Position numbers and translations under genes: made by a program. The notes beneath the pieces were generated by a model, which did no database searches, was not told where the DNA came from, and saw only the letters and a program-made list of their open reading frames with translations. From Bacillus oleivorans (GTDB lineage Bacteria > Bacillota > Bacilli > Bacillales > JC228): a stretch of DNA of 64,000 bases. Where the stretch lies: the NCBI RefSeq assembly GCF_900207585.1, contig NZ_OAOP01000003.1, forward strand, positions 372,001 to 436,000, in the 5' to 3' direction. This document shows positions 17,032-25,962 of this stretch, piece after piece. The first letter of the stretch is position 1. Each line of letters begins with the position of its first letter.

Positions 17032-18072
17032 GTGGAATATATGAGGCTGTTTCCATTAGTTTTATTAGGAATAGGAGTTATTTTGCTCCTTGTTAATTTC
17101 GGTGTCATTTCCTTGGAAATAAAGGAGATTTTTGTCGTAATTTTTCCTTTTTTCATTTTATTAATCGGTGTAAAGTGGCTGTATAGTGGAATAAAAAGAT
17201 CCTCCTTGTTTTTAGTTCTGTGCGGAGGGTTCGCTTCCATCTTTTCAGCTTTGTTAATCCTTGATCTGTTCGGCATCTATGAATTTGCCTTTTCAGACGG
17301 GTATAAACTTTGGCCAATCCTGTTGATATTGCTCGCGATATGGATGCTCGGCAGTAATAAAAGACCAAAAGTAAAAGTTGAAAAAGGTGGCAAAAGTAAA
17401 CAGGAGAGTCAAAGCTCTGAAAGAAAAAGCAAATCTGAAAAAGTTGATTCAATAAAAGATAAGTCCGACACAATCGGCGATGAATTCGATCATAGTGTAG
17501 ATGAATTTGACATAATCGGTAATGAATTTGAAGCGATGGGCGATGAATTTGACAAACTGGGGGAAGAGATGGAGGACCTTAGTGACAAGATTAACCGAGA
17601 GGTTCGGGAAAAATTAAATAATATCAAAATCGATATCTCTAAATCAAATGACAGCCCTGGAAAAAAGGTAAGCATTCAAGTTGGCAGAGATGAAATTGAT
17701 CATATGAAAGAACAAGCTGTTAAAACTTTCGGAGTATCTCATATGGCAATGAAGGAACCTAATTGGGAGTTAACCCCGTTAAACCTTAAATCAACCGTTG
17801 GAGATTATTATTTTGATTTTAGCAAGGCGTATATCCCAGATGCAGAAATAGATATTACGATTAAGACATGGGTCGGAGATATCAAAATGATAGTTCCTGA
17901 CGATATTCCGATTAAAGTGGATACGAAAATGACCTTTGGTGATGTAAAAGTAATGGGAAACTATTGGGGCGGAAATTGCAGCTATACCTCCACTAATTAT
18001 GATGATGCCACAAGAAAGCTAAATATTAAGATTAAAAGCTGGGTTGGGGATGTTCGAATTGAAAGAGTATAG
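17032..18072 (+). CDS. LiaF/YvqF-like membrane regulator with heptad linker
   Basis: A 346-residue protein. The N-terminal part has about four transmembrane helices (residues 5-107); a Lys/Ser-rich linker follows (111-145), then six consecutive heptads of the type xGDEFDx (148-189), then the C-terminal beta-rich LiaF domain (about 240-346, STVGDYYFDFS, TWVGDIKMIVP, SWVGDVRIERV). LiaF proteins inhibit LiaRS until envelope stress relieves them. GTG 17032 (AGAAGGG 4 nt away) or ATG 17041 could start it. The 3' end overlaps the kinase gene. Confidence 0.85.
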   Translation: MEYMRLFPLVLLGIGVILLLVNFGVISLEIKEIFVVIFPFFILLIGVKWLYSGIKRSSLFLVLCGGFASIFSALLILDLFGIYEFAFSDGYKLWPILLILLAIWMLGSNKRPKVKVEKGGKSKQESQSSERKSKSEKVDSIKDKSDTIGDEFDHSVDEFDIIGNEFEAMGDEFDKLGEEMEDLSDKINREVREKLNNIKIDISKSNDSPGKKVSIQVGRDEIDHMKEQAVKTFGVSHMAMKEPNWELTPLNLKSTVGDYYFDFSKAYIPDAEIDITIKTWVGDIKMIVPDDIPIKVDTKMTFGDVKVMGNYWGGNCSYTSTNYDDATRKLNIKIKSWVGDVRIERV

Positions 18073-19129
18073 AAGCCTGAATATAAACAAAGGTGTTAGA
18101 GGATTATTATTTCAAGAGTTTACAAGAATGGCAGTAACTGCGAGTCTTTGTATTTTTGCGGAGATTCAGCTTTACTTATTGATATCCAGAAGCGGGAAGA
18201 ATTTTTTAATTGATTCCTTATGGATCTCATTTTTAGCAGTCATAACCATATTTCTGTTTTCGTTTTACTATACGTTCCGTTCCTCATCACTTGTTAAAAA
18301 ACAAACGGATGATTTATCAACATACGTAACCCAGCTTAGGAGAGGAAAATGGAAAGAAAGACTGCATTGGCAAGATGAAAATGAGTTTTCAATTATTGCA
18401 GAGGATTTAAATGCATTGGCAGAGCATATTGAAGAGCAAGTTGATACTTTGCAGCGTTTAGCAGAAGAAAAGTCTATTTTAGCTCAGCAAGCACAAACTG
18501 CTGCGGCCATTGAAGAAAGACAAAAGATTGCCCGTGATCTTCATGATTCGATCAGTCAGCAGCTGTTTGCCTTAACGATGCTCTCTTCAGCTGCGCTTAA
18601 AGGGGAACGTACCAGGGAAGATCTGCTGGATTCCTTGAATGAAATTTCAAAAATATCGGCTCAATCCCAGCTTGAAATGCGTGCACTCCTGCTGCATCTT
18701 CGCCCGATACAGCTTGAAGGGGAATCATTAAGTGATGCTACGATTAAGCTTCTTCGTGATATTCAGCAAAAATTCCAGATAAAATGTCAGGCCAGTATTG
18801 ATGAAGTTCCGCCATTGCCTCAAGCAGTAGAAGAGCATTTGTTCCGGATTATCCAAGAGGCTATTACTAATATTTTAAGACATTCTGGAGCCACCCATTT
18901 AAAGTGTCAATTAACAGAAAGAGGCGATTCCATTTATGTCTATATTGCTGACAATGGTATGGGTTTTCAATTAGATTCGGCAAAGGCTGGATCTTACGGT
19001 CTCTCTACGATGAAAGAAAGGTGTGAGGAAATAGGCGGGATATTTACCGTCCGGTCTATTCCTGAAAAAGGAACTTATATTGAAGTATTGGTTCCAATCA
19101 AAAGGGGTGAATACATTGAATCCAATTAA
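18050..19129 (+). CDS. LiaS/VraS-type sensor histidine kinase
   Basis: A NarL-group histidine kinase of about 359 residues. Seen: two transmembrane helices near the N-terminus with a short loop, HAMP-like linker, HisKA_3 box with catalytic His in EERQKIARDLHDSISQQLFAL, ALLLHLRPIQLEGESL, and HATPase N and G boxes (EAITNILRHSGA, DNGMGFQLDSAK, YGLSTMKERCEEIGG). A LiaS-like intramembrane-sensing architecture. The start is uncertain (ATG 18050 or TTG 18059) and overlaps the LiaF-like gene. The 3' end overlaps the regulator gene by 14 nt, indicating coupled translation. Confidence 0.88.
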   Translation: MFELKEYRSLNINKGVRGLLFQEFTRMAVTASLCIFAEIQLYLLISRSGKNFLIDSLWISFLAVITIFLFSFYYTFRSSSLVKKQTDDLSTYVTQLRRGKWKERLHWQDENEFSIIAEDLNALAEHIEEQVDTLQRLAEEKSILAQQAQTAAAIEERQKIARDLHDSISQQLFALTMLSSAALKGERTREDLLDSLNEISKISAQSQLEMRALLLHLRPIQLEGESLSDATIKLLRDIQQKFQIKCQASIDEVPPLPQAVEEHLFRIIQEAITNILRHSGATHLKCQLTERGDSIYVYIADNGMGFQLDSAKAGSYGLSTMKERCEEIGGIFTVRSIPEKGTYIEVLVPIKRGEYIESN

Positions 19130-19751
19130 GGTAATGGTAGTCGATGACCACGATTTGGTTCGTAAAGGAATTTTATCTTATTTAAGAACAGATTCTGATT
19201 TTCAAATAGTAGGAGAAACGGATAGCGGAAACAAAGCAGTATCTCTTGTTGAACAAGTAAATCCAGATGTCATCCTGATGGATTTAGTCATGGAGGATGG
19301 TGATGGCATTAGTGCGACTAAGAGGATTATTGAAAAACTCCCGCAAGTCAAAATTATCATTTTAACAAGCTTTTATGATGATGAAAAAGTTTTTCCGGCA
19401 ATCGAAGCTGGGGCTTTTAGCTACTTGCTGAAAACAGCTAAAGCTGAAGAAGTGGTGGAAACGGTGAAAAAGGCTTATAAAGGTGAACCAGTGATTGAAA
19501 CAAAGGTGGCATTTAAGCTATTGAATAGAGTCCGCAAAACGGACCCAAAACCTCATGATTCGCTGACAGAAAGAGAACTCGAGGTGCTTAGTTGTTTAGG
19601 AGACGGTCTGACGAACCAAGAAATCAGCGATGAGCTATTTATTGGGATAAAAACCGTTAAGACTCATGTAAGTAATATATTAAGTAAGCTCGGCGTCCAA
19701 GATCGAACACAAGCCGCGATCTACGCAAACCGAAACGGACTTGTTAGGTAA
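19116..19751 (+). CDS. LiaR/VraR-type response regulator
   Basis: A 211-residue response regulator, the same length as LiaR. The receiver domain has acidic pocket D10-D11 and phospho-acceptor D56 (VILMDLVMEDG). The C-terminal LuxR/NarL helix-turn-helix contains LTERELEVLSCLGDGLTNQEIS and KTVKTHVSNILSKLGV. The TTG at 19116 follows AAAGGGGTGA. Together with the two preceding genes it forms a three-component cell-envelope stress system. Targets elsewhere are unknown. Confidence 0.9.
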   Translation: MNPIKVMVVDDHDLVRKGILSYLRTDSDFQIVGETDSGNKAVSLVEQVNPDVILMDLVMEDGDGISATKRIIEKLPQVKIIILTSFYDDEKVFPAIEAGAFSYLLKTAKAEEVVETVKKAYKGEPVIETKVAFKLLNRVRKTDPKPHDSLTERELEVLSCLGDGLTNQEISDELFIGIKTVKTHVSNILSKLGVQDRTQAAIYANRNGLVR

Positions 19752-19784
19752 GAGTAATTCGTAACGCATAAGCAGAGGCAGGCA

Positions 19785-20297
19785 TTAACCCTTCTCTGCC
19801 GGCAAAGTATATTGAGAGAGATAAGAGGGGCCAGAGAAAATCTTCTGCACGGAAGAAGGACCATCCAGGCTCTCTTGTTTTTCGTGCGCCTGGGCAAAAG
19901 ATGCAGACTCTTTCCACTGAAGAAAAGCTGATTCTTTTTCCCACAAGGTAAAAACGATATAGGTATCGCCTGCTGCAGGACGAAGAAGGCGAAAGACTTT
20001 AAATCCTGGTTCTTTTTCAATCATTTTCACGTGAGTTTTAAAACGGTATTCAAAGATAGGGTGTCCTTCTTCTGTGACAGGGATATGATTCATCACGGCA
20101 AAACCTGATTGTTCCAAAGTACCTGCAGCTTCAATGACTTCATATTTGCGCCCGGATTTAAAAATGGAAGACCCTTCTGTTTCATAATAAAGCAGAGCAG
20201 TCTTAGGATTTAGCATTAAATACATCTGCTGTTCTGCATGTTTCTTTTTTAATGAAGCCAGATATTCATATGTTCCATTGGTCATATAAACAAACAT
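19785..20297 (-). CDS. hmoB: heme-degrading monooxygenase HmoB (YhgC)
   Basis: A 170-residue protein (B. subtilis HmoB 166). The C-terminal ABM domain contains RFKTHVKMIEKEPGFKVFRLLRP, TYIVFTLWEKESAFLQWKES and SFAQAH, the IsdG-like heme monooxygenase pattern. GGGGGATGTTAG precedes the ATG. Its place beside hemE-hemH matches B. subtilis and links heme breakdown to heme synthesis. It runs divergently from hemE. Confidence 0.9.
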   Translation of the reverse strand: MFVYMTNGTYEYLASLKKKHAEQQMYLMLNPKTALLYYETEGSSIFKSGRKYEVIEAAGTLEQSGFAVMNHIPVTEEGHPIFEYRFKTHVKMIEKEPGFKVFRLLRPAAGDTYIVFTLWEKESAFLQWKESASFAQAHEKQESLDGPSSVQKIFSGPSYLSQYTLPAEKG

Positions 20298-20474
20298 CTA
20301 ACATCCCCCTATTGTTTAAACAGCTATTCCCATACTCTTCAAAATGATAAAAGAAAAAGGCAATTTCATGACAATCCCACAGTAATAGTATACAACTTAG
20401 GAAAAATGCCTTATATTGAAAAGCGAAATCTATTACATACTTATTTTACACATATATTATTTTTTCTTTTATTT

Positions 20475-20491
20475 ACATTGTATTACAATGT
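20475..20491. promoter_or_regulatory. operator-like palindrome upstream of hemE
   Basis: ACATTGTATTACAATGT is a perfect 8-1-8 palindrome, 33 nt before the hemE ATG. It overlaps plausible promoter hexamers (TTTACA and TACAAT/TATTAG). Its size and form suit a Fur-family or TetR-family operator. It is not an exact PerR or Fur box. Confidence 0.55.
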
Positions 20492-20524
20492 TTATTAGTG
20501 AAAAAGAAAGGCGTGACTTTAGCC

Positions 20525-21565
20525 ATGATTACCAATGATTCATTATTGAAAGCAGCAAGAGGTGAAAAAACGACACACGTTCCTGTTTGGTATATGAGAC
20601 AAGCAGGAAGATCTCAGCCGGAATATCGTGCCCTAAAAGAAAAGTATTCTTTATTTGAGATTACACACAACCCTGAATTAGCTGCATATGTAACACGTCT
20701 GCCTGTAGAAAATTACGGGGTAGATGCGGCCATTTTGTATAAAGATATTATGACACCACTGCCAGGAATGGGCGTACATGTGGAAATTAAAAATGGAATC
20801 GGACCTGTCATTGATAACCCAATTCGTTCTTTGCAAGACATCGAACGCCTGCAGCCCCTGCAGCCAGAGGAGCATGTACCTTACATATTAGAAACGATTC
20901 GGCTGCTGACCAAAGAACAGTTAACGGTTCCATTAATCGGGTTTGCGGGTGCACCGTTTACTTTGGCGAGCTATATGATTGAAGGCAGACCATCGAGAGA
21001 CTATATTAAGCTAAAATCATTCATGTATAGTGAACCAACAGCATGGTTTGCTCTGATGGACAAGCTGAAAGACATGACAATTACGTATCTAAAGGCCCAG
21101 ATTAAGGCAGGGGCAAGCGCCCTGCAAATCTTTGACTCCTGGGTTGGGACGCTTAACCGTCAGGACTATCAGTATTTTGTTAAACCAGTTATGTCTGACA
21201 TCTTTGCCAACCTTCAGGAAGAAAATGTTCCGATGATTTATTTTGGAGTAGGGGCCAGTCATTTAGTTCAAGAATGGAATGAACTTCCTGTTGATGTGAT
21301 TGGCTTGGATTGGCGCATGCCGATTAGGGAGGCAAGAGCCATGGGAATTAAGAAAGCGATCCAAGGGAACCTGGATCCGACTTTATTAGTAGCTCCTTGG
21401 CCTGTTCTTGAAGAAAAAGTAAAAGAAATTTTAGACTCAGGGTTAGAACAGCCAGGATATATCTTTAATTTAGGCCATGGTGTATTTCCTGAGGTACAGC
21501 CGGATACGTTAAAAAAATTGACACAGTTTATTCATGACTATTCAAGTGAAAAACTAAATAAATAA
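20525..21565 (+). CDS. hemE: uroporphyrinogen decarboxylase
   Basis: A 346-residue enzyme converting uroporphyrinogen III to coproporphyrinogen III in cytoplasmic heme synthesis. Seen: the N-terminal signature [16 protein letters not shown], the conserved [25 protein letters not shown], and GNLDPTLL / [13 protein letters not shown] near the end. ATG 20525 is chosen; an in-frame GTG at 20498 would add nine basic residues and cannot be fully excluded. hemH follows 42 bp later. Confidence 0.97.
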   Translation: MITNDSLLKAARGEKTTHVPVWYMRQAGRSQPEYRALKEKYSLFEITHNPELAAYVTRLPVENYGVDAAILYKDIMTPLPGMGVHVEIKNGIGPVIDNPIRSLQDIERLQPLQPEEHVPYILETIRLLTKEQLTVPLIGFAGAPFTLASYMIEGRPSRDYIKLKSFMYSEPTAWFALMDKLKDMTITYLKAQIKAGASALQIFDSWVGTLNRQDYQYFVKPVMSDIFANLQEENVPMIYFGVGASHLVQEWNELPVDVIGLDWRMPIREARAMGIKKAIQGNLDPTLLVAPWPVLEEKVKEILDSGLEQPGYIFNLGHGVFPEVQPDTLKKLTQFIHDYSSEKLNK

Positions 21566-21607
21566 GTATATGATAAATTATATGAAGCAAAAAAAGGTGT
21601 GAACAAA

Positions 21608-22546
21608 ATGACAAAAAAGAAGATGGGTCTACTTGTAATGGCATATGGTACCCCTTATAAAGAAGAAGACATCGAACGCTATTATACTCATATCCGCCAT
21701 GGAAGAAGACCATCGGATGAACAGCTAGAAGACTTAAAAAGCCGTTACCGTGCAATCGGCGGGCTATCTCCATTAGCTAGCATTACGGAAGAACAGGCTG
21801 CAAAACTAGAAGAGCACTTAAATTCATTTCAAAACGAAATCGAATTTAAAGCATATTTAGGATTGAAGCATATCGAGCCATTTATTGAAGATGCAGTTGA
21901 ACAAATGCACAAAGATGGAATTGAAGAAGCAGTTAGCCTTGTGCTGGCTCCGCATTTTTCTACTTTTAGCGTTAAATCCTACAATCAGCGTGCAAAAGAT
22001 ACGGCAAAAAAACTTGGCGGTCCATCCATTGTTTCAGTGGATAGCTGGTATGATGAACCTAAATTTATTAAATACTGGGCGGACCGTGTGAAAGACGTTT
22101 ATGCACAAATGGACGAAGCAGAGAAAGTGAAAGCCGCTCTTATAGTATCTGCACATAGTTTGCCGGAGAAAATCCTTCAATACGGAGATCCATATCCTGA
22201 GCAATTAGCATTAACGGCTAAGATGATCGTTGAACAAGCCGGTGTTAAAAACTATGCGGTTGGCTGGCAAAGTGCTGGTCAAACACCGGAACCATGGCTT
22301 GGTCCGGATGTTCAGGATTTAACAAGAGAATTATATGAAGAAAAAGGATATCGCTCCTTCGTTTATATTCCGGTCGGATTTATTGCGGAGCACTTAGAAG
22401 TTCTTTATGATAACGATTATGAATGTAAAGTCGTTACTGAAGAACTAGGGGCTAAGTATTATAATAGACCTGAGATGCCAAATACAAATCCTGAATTTAT
22501 TGATGCGCTGGCAACTATTGTTTTAAAAAAATTAAACAAAGCTTAA
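21608..22546 (+). CDS. hemH: coproporphyrin/protoporphyrin ferrochelatase
   Basis: A 312-residue iron chelatase (B. subtilis HemH 310). Seen: [41 protein letters not shown] with the metal-binding His, SAHSLPEK, and [16 protein letters not shown] with the catalytic His and Glu. In Firmicutes it inserts iron into coproporphyrin III. ATG 21608 follows AAAAAAGGTGTG. Unlike B. subtilis, hemY does not follow; a terminator does. Confidence 0.96.
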   Translation: MTKKKMGLLVMAYGTPYKEEDIERYYTHIRHGRRPSDEQLEDLKSRYRAIGGLSPLASITEEQAAKLEEHLNSFQNEIEFKAYLGLKHIEPFIEDAVEQMHKDGIEEAVSLVLAPHFSTFSVKSYNQRAKDTAKKLGGPSIVSVDSWYDEPKFIKYWADRVKDVYAQMDEAEKVKAALIVSAHSLPEKILQYGDPYPEQLALTAKMIVEQAGVKNYAVGWQSAGQTPEPWLGPDVQDLTRELYEEKGYRSFVYIPVGFIAEHLEVLYDNDYECKVVTEELGAKYYNRPEMPNTNPEFIDALATIVLKKLNKA

Positions 22547-22598
22547 AATCGAAAAACTGTGTATTATGAATGAATATGTGTTTATTATGATTCTTTTT

Positions 22599-22636
22599 GA
22601 CCCCGCGTATGATAGCCGGGGTTTTTCTTTTTTATA
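22599..22636 (+). terminator. hemEH terminator
   Basis: CCCCG (22601-22605) pairs with CGGGG (22617-22621), followed by TTTTTCTTTTTT. Confidence 0.85.
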
Positions 22637-22704
22637 GAGGATTCTGCTGTTGCAAATAGAAAATATAAGTGAGCCATTAAAATTCGCTGAGAGGATTGAT
22701 TAAA

Positions 22705-23208
22705 ATGTACCAAACGATTCAAGGCTTTCTCAGATCTTGGAAACATGAGGCACGTTCTACACACCGAATATTGGAGAGTTTAACAGATGAATCACTAAAA
22801 CAAGAAGTAACGCCTAATGACCGTACGCTTGGAAGAATTGCCTGGCATATTACTATAACGATTCATGAAATGATGTCACGGACCGGATTGAAATTTGAAG
22901 CTCCTGATGATCATGCACCTGTTCCAGCAACAGCTAAAGAAATTGCTGATACATATAAGAAGGTGAATGAAGCTTTTATAGAGGCGATTCAAACACAATG
23001 GACGGATCCTTCCTTAAAGGAAATGAGTGATATGTATGGAGATCAGCAGCCGAATGGTATTTTCTTAATGGTTCTCATTAACCATCAAATTCATCATAGA
23101 GGTCAAATGACGGTTTTAATGCGGCAAGCTGGATTACAGGTGCCAGGCGTGTATGGGCCAGCGCGTGAAGACTGGAGTAAAATGGGGATGGAGGCACCTG
23201 CCATCTAA
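22705..23208 (+). CDS. DinB-fold metal-dependent protein
   Basis: A 167-residue four-helix-bundle DinB/YfiT-type protein. The three metal-ligand histidines are visible: H48 (IAWHIT), H127 and H131 (INHQIHHRGQ). The family includes bacillithiol transferases and DNA-damage-induced proteins; the substrate here is unassigned. AGAGGATTGA precedes ATG 22705. It occupies the place of hemY after hemH and has its own upstream gap. Confidence 0.85.
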   Translation: MYQTIQGFLRSWKHEARSTHRILESLTDESLKQEVTPNDRTLGRIAWHITITIHEMMSRTGLKFEAPDDHAPVPATAKEIADTYKKVNEAFIEAIQTQWTDPSLKEMSDMYGDQQPNGIFLMVLINHQIHHRGQMTVLMRQAGLQVPGVYGPAREDWSKMGMEAPAI

Positions 23209-23223
23209 GCTATAAGTGAATAA

Positions 23224-23264
23224 AAAAATTAGGGGCTGTTATCTTTTTTAGATGACAGCCCTCT
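23224..23264 (-). terminator. terminator between the DinB-type gene and yhfH
   Basis: AGGGGCTGTTATCT pairs with AGATGACAGCCCTCT. The minus strand runs into a seven-T tract, so it mainly ends yhfH; it may also stop the DinB-type gene. Confidence 0.7.
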
Positions 23265-23312
23265 ATACTTATATTGAAGGCATTGAAGGTGAAAAAAAGG
23301 AGCTATTGCTGA

Positions 23313-23447
23313 TTAAGCTTGGTGAACCTGCAGGCAATCGTCGCAAATATTGCCATAGCACTCATGCTGTTCATCAATTGTTTTCCCGCAGGATTGACAC
23401 TCTTTTTTCGGCAATGAACGGAAGAACTCAAGAACATTTTGCAGCAT
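23313..23447 (-). CDS. yhfH: small zinc-ribbon-like protein YhfH
   Basis: A 44-residue protein on the minus strand, shorter than most gene-finding cut-offs. It reads MLQNVLEFFRSLPKKE, then CQSCGK, EC and CDDC: CxxC, Cys, CxxC, as in the Bacillus YhfH family, and ends VHQA. AAGAGGG lies 7 nt before ATG 23447 (ATG 23450 is an alternative). It is divergent from yhfI, as its name-order in B. subtilis suggests. Zinc binding is inferred from the cysteines; function unknown. Confidence 0.85.
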   Translation of the reverse strand: MLQNVLEFFRSLPKKECQSCGKTIDEQHECYGNICDDCLQVHQA

Positions 23448-23652
23448 CATGGATCCCTCTTTTCGGTTTGATCGTTTATATTATATTGTATTATAACAGT
23501 TTAAAATATGCACCATTGTTTTAATACAATTTTCGATTATTTTTTAACCAAAAATAAAGAATTGATTGACGTTAGAGTTGCATTGATGCAGAAAAAACCG
23601 TTATTTTGTACAATAGGAGAATAGGATTCATTTCTAAAAATGGAGTGATGAT

Positions 23653-24387
23653 ATGGAACTTACTGTTGTTGGGTTTCGCGGCGGATATCCTGGAAAAGAT
23701 GAAGCCACCTCGGGTTACATATTAGAAGAAAATGGATTTCGTTTATTAATGGACTGTGGCAGTGCTGTTATATCACACTTGCAAAGATATATACAGCCTG
23801 AGGAATTAGATGCTGTGATTGTTTCGCACTATCATGCGGACCACGTAGCAGATATAGGGATTCTTCAGCATGCCAGATTGATCCAATCCTTTTTAGGAAA
23901 ACAGATGCCGAACTTGCCGATTTATGGCCATCAAGAGGATATGGCTGAATTTCAGGAGTTAACATATAAGCAGATAACAAAAGGAATCGCTTACGACCCT
24001 AATTCTAAGCTGCAAGTTGGACCTTTTTCGATTACTTTTTTACGGACCAATCATCCAGTTTCATGCTTTGCGATGAGAATCGAAGCTGGCGGTAAAGCGC
24101 TTGTCTATACAGCTGATACTTCCTTTAAGGAAGAATTTATTGATTTCAGTAAAGCTGCTAATTTATTGGTCTGCGAATGTAATCTTTATAAGGGGCAGGA
24201 TGGAAAAGCGGCGGGTCATATGACAAGTGAGGAAGCCGGAAACTTAGCAGCAAAGGCTGGAGTCGGTTCATTAATTCTGACCCATTTACCCCATTATGGA
24301 GATGTGTCACAGCTGGTACAGGAAGCAAAAGAGAATTATAATGGACCTGTTGCCTTAGCCCATAGCGGACTTCAGGTAACGCTTTAG
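23653..24387 (+). CDS. yhfI: metallo-beta-lactamase-fold hydrolase YhfI
   Basis: A 244-residue MBL-fold hydrolase related to RNase Z and phosphodiesterases. Metal ligands: HYHADH (59-64), TNHPVSCF, YTADT, and a late ILTHLPHYG His. AAATGGAGTGATGAT precedes the ATG. It lies 19 bp before lplJ, in the B. subtilis yhfI-lplJ order, and is likely co-transcribed. Substrate unknown. Confidence 0.88.
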   Translation: MELTVVGFRGGYPGKDEATSGYILEENGFRLLMDCGSAVISHLQRYIQPEELDAVIVSHYHADHVADIGILQHARLIQSFLGKQMPNLPIYGHQEDMAEFQELTYKQITKGIAYDPNSKLQVGPFSITFLRTNHPVSCFAMRIEAGGKALVYTADTSFKEEFIDFSKAANLLVCECNLYKGQDGKAAGHMTSEEAGNLAAKAGVGSLILTHLPHYGDVSQLVQEAKENYNGPVALAHSGLQVTL

Positions 24388-24406
24388 AAAAGAGGAGGAA
24401 ACATCG

Positions 24407-25396
24407 ATGTTATTTATTGATAATCAGGGAATTACAGATCCTAGAATAAACCTTGCGATTGAGGAATACGCACTTAAACACTTAGATATTAATGAATCAT
24501 ATCTCTTGTTTTACATAAATCGTCCATCCATTATTATTGGGAAAAACCAAAATACGATTGAAGAGATTAATACCGAATATGTAGAAAAAAATAATATAAT
24601 CGTTGTCCGCAGATTATCAGGCGGCGGTGCTGTCTATCATGATTTAGGAAATTTAAATTATAGCTTCATTACAAAAGATGACGGCAACAGTTTTCACAAT
24701 TTCCAAAAATTCACTCAGCCCGTGATTGATGCATTAAAAACAATGGGTGTCAATGCACAGCTGAGCGGCCGCAATGACATTGAGGTAGAAGGCAGAAAAA
24801 TCTCCGGGAACGCCCAATTCTCGACAAGAGGACGCATGTTCACACATGGAACATTACTGCTTAACTCTGAAATTGAAAATGTCGTATCAGCCTTAAAAGT
24901 GAAGAAAGAAAAAATTGAATCAAAAGGCATTAAGTCAATCCGAAGCAGAGTCGCCAATATCTCCGAATTTTTAGCTGAGCCAATTACAATGGAAGAGTTT
25001 CGCTCAAAACTTCTTTCTTATATTTTTAATGGACAAGAAGAAATTCCTGAGTATAAACTCACCGAAAAAGACTGGGAAAAGATTAATGAAATCTCAAAAG
25101 ATCGCTATCAAAATTGGGATTGGAACTTTGGAAAATCTCCAGCCTTTAACATGCAGCACTCTCACCGTTTCCCGGTAGGAACCATCGAATTCAGACTTGA
25201 AGTCAATAAAGGAATCATTGAAAACTGTAAAATCTACGGAGACTTCTTTGGAGTGGGCGATGTATCAGACATCGAAAACAAGCTAAAAGGTACTCGCTAC
25301 GAAAAGTCCGCCATTGAAGAAGCACTGCAAGAAGTTGATCTCAAGCATTACTTCGGTAATGTAGAAAAGTACGATTTGTTAAACTTGATTTATTAA
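24407..25396 (+). CDS. lplJ: lipoate-protein ligase
   Basis: A 329-residue ligase (B. subtilis LplJ 331) that adenylates free lipoate and transfers it to lipoyl domains. Seen: RRLSGGGAVYHDLGNLNYSF (lipoate/AMP pocket), catalytic-lysine region GRKISGNAQF, HGTLLLNSE, and the C-terminal accessory domain. A strong GAGGAGG precedes the ATG. It ends at a terminator. Confidence 0.95.
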   Translation: MLFIDNQGITDPRINLAIEEYALKHLDINESYLLFYINRPSIIIGKNQNTIEEINTEYVEKNNIIVVRRLSGGGAVYHDLGNLNYSFITKDDGNSFHNFQKFTQPVIDALKTMGVNAQLSGRNDIEVEGRKISGNAQFSTRGRMFTHGTLLLNSEIENVVSALKVKKEKIESKGIKSIRSRVANISEFLAEPITMEEFRSKLLSYIFNGQEEIPEYKLTEKDWEKINEISKDRYQNWDWNFGKSPAFNMQHSHRFPVGTIEFRLEVNKGIIENCKIYGDFFGVGDVSDIENKLKGTRYEKSAIEEALQEVDLKHYFGNVEKYDLLNLIY

Positions 25397-25403
25397 TATT
25401 TTT

Positions 25404-25440
25404 TGACTCTGTGTCCTATGAGGGGCGCAGAGTTTTTTAT
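25404..25440 (+). terminator. lplJ terminator
   Basis: ACTCTG (25405-25410) pairs with CAGAGT (25427-25432), followed by a T-rich tract. Confidence 0.8.
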
Positions 25441-25480
25441 TTTTACTGAGCTGTCGAAGTGCAACAATGTACTTAAAATA

Positions 25481-25743
25481 GTATGTAACCCGAGCAAGAC
25501 GGCACATAAACGGTGCGGAGTGGCACATAAACGAAGCGGAATGGCACATAACCCGAGCAAGACGGCACATAAACGGTGAGGGACGGCACATAAACGGAGC
25601 AAGACGGCACATAAACGAAGCGGGACGGCACATAACCGGAGCAAGACGGCACATAACCCGAGCAAGACGGTACATAAACAGAGCAAGACGGCACATAACC
25701 CGAGCAAGACGGCACATAAACCGCGAGAAACGGCACTTAAACA
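25481..25743. repeat. tandem array of ~12 degenerate 21-bp units
   Basis: The core GGCACATAA (variants GGTACATAA, GGCACTTAA) recurs every ~21-22 bp, about 12 times. It is separated by a variable slot such as ACGGTGCG, ACGAAGCG, CCCGAGCAA, ACGGAGCAA or ACCGCGAG, followed by GAC/GGA. The unit length is a multiple of three, so long open frames arise on the minus strand; these have no ribosome-binding site and are artefacts. It fills the gap between lplJ and the PTS operon. Confidence 0.9.
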
Positions 25744-25906
25744 TCCAGGACCTTTAATGCAACAATCCCAACAAAATCCAGTACCCCACACTCTGCTGCC
25801 AGCAACGTTTACATAATGCCCCACTTATTTATTCATTAGACAGATATATCCTTCACTCATTTAAAACTCCCCATAAAAATTTCAAAAACCACACTCATAT
25901 CTATCA

Positions 25907-25920
25907 TGAAAACCCTTACA
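25907..25920 (+). promoter_or_regulatory. cre-like CcpA operator of the chitobiose PTS operon
   Basis: TGAAAACCCTTACA matches the Bacillus cre consensus TGWAANCGNTNWCA at 13 of 14 positions (C for G at position 8). It ends 42 nt before the IIB start codon, a position suited to carbon catabolite repression. Confidence 0.6.
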
Positions 25921-25962
25921 TAACAATACATATAGGACAAAAGGGTGAAGGAGGGACTAGAT

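Noticed and set aside
23252-23524. 90-codon plus-strand frame after the DinB-type gene
   Set aside because: It is antisense to the better-supported yhfH gene and lacks a ribosome-binding site and family resemblance.
25481-25743. CRISPR array
   Set aside because: Units are 21 bp with only 8-9-bp variable slots, the slots recur, and no cas genes are nearby. The same applies to 31791-32210 and 60625-61034.
25379-25824. Three long overlapping minus-strand open frames rich in CRL/VPS repeats
   Set aside because: They are produced by the 21-bp tandem array, open in all three frames, and have no ribosome-binding site.
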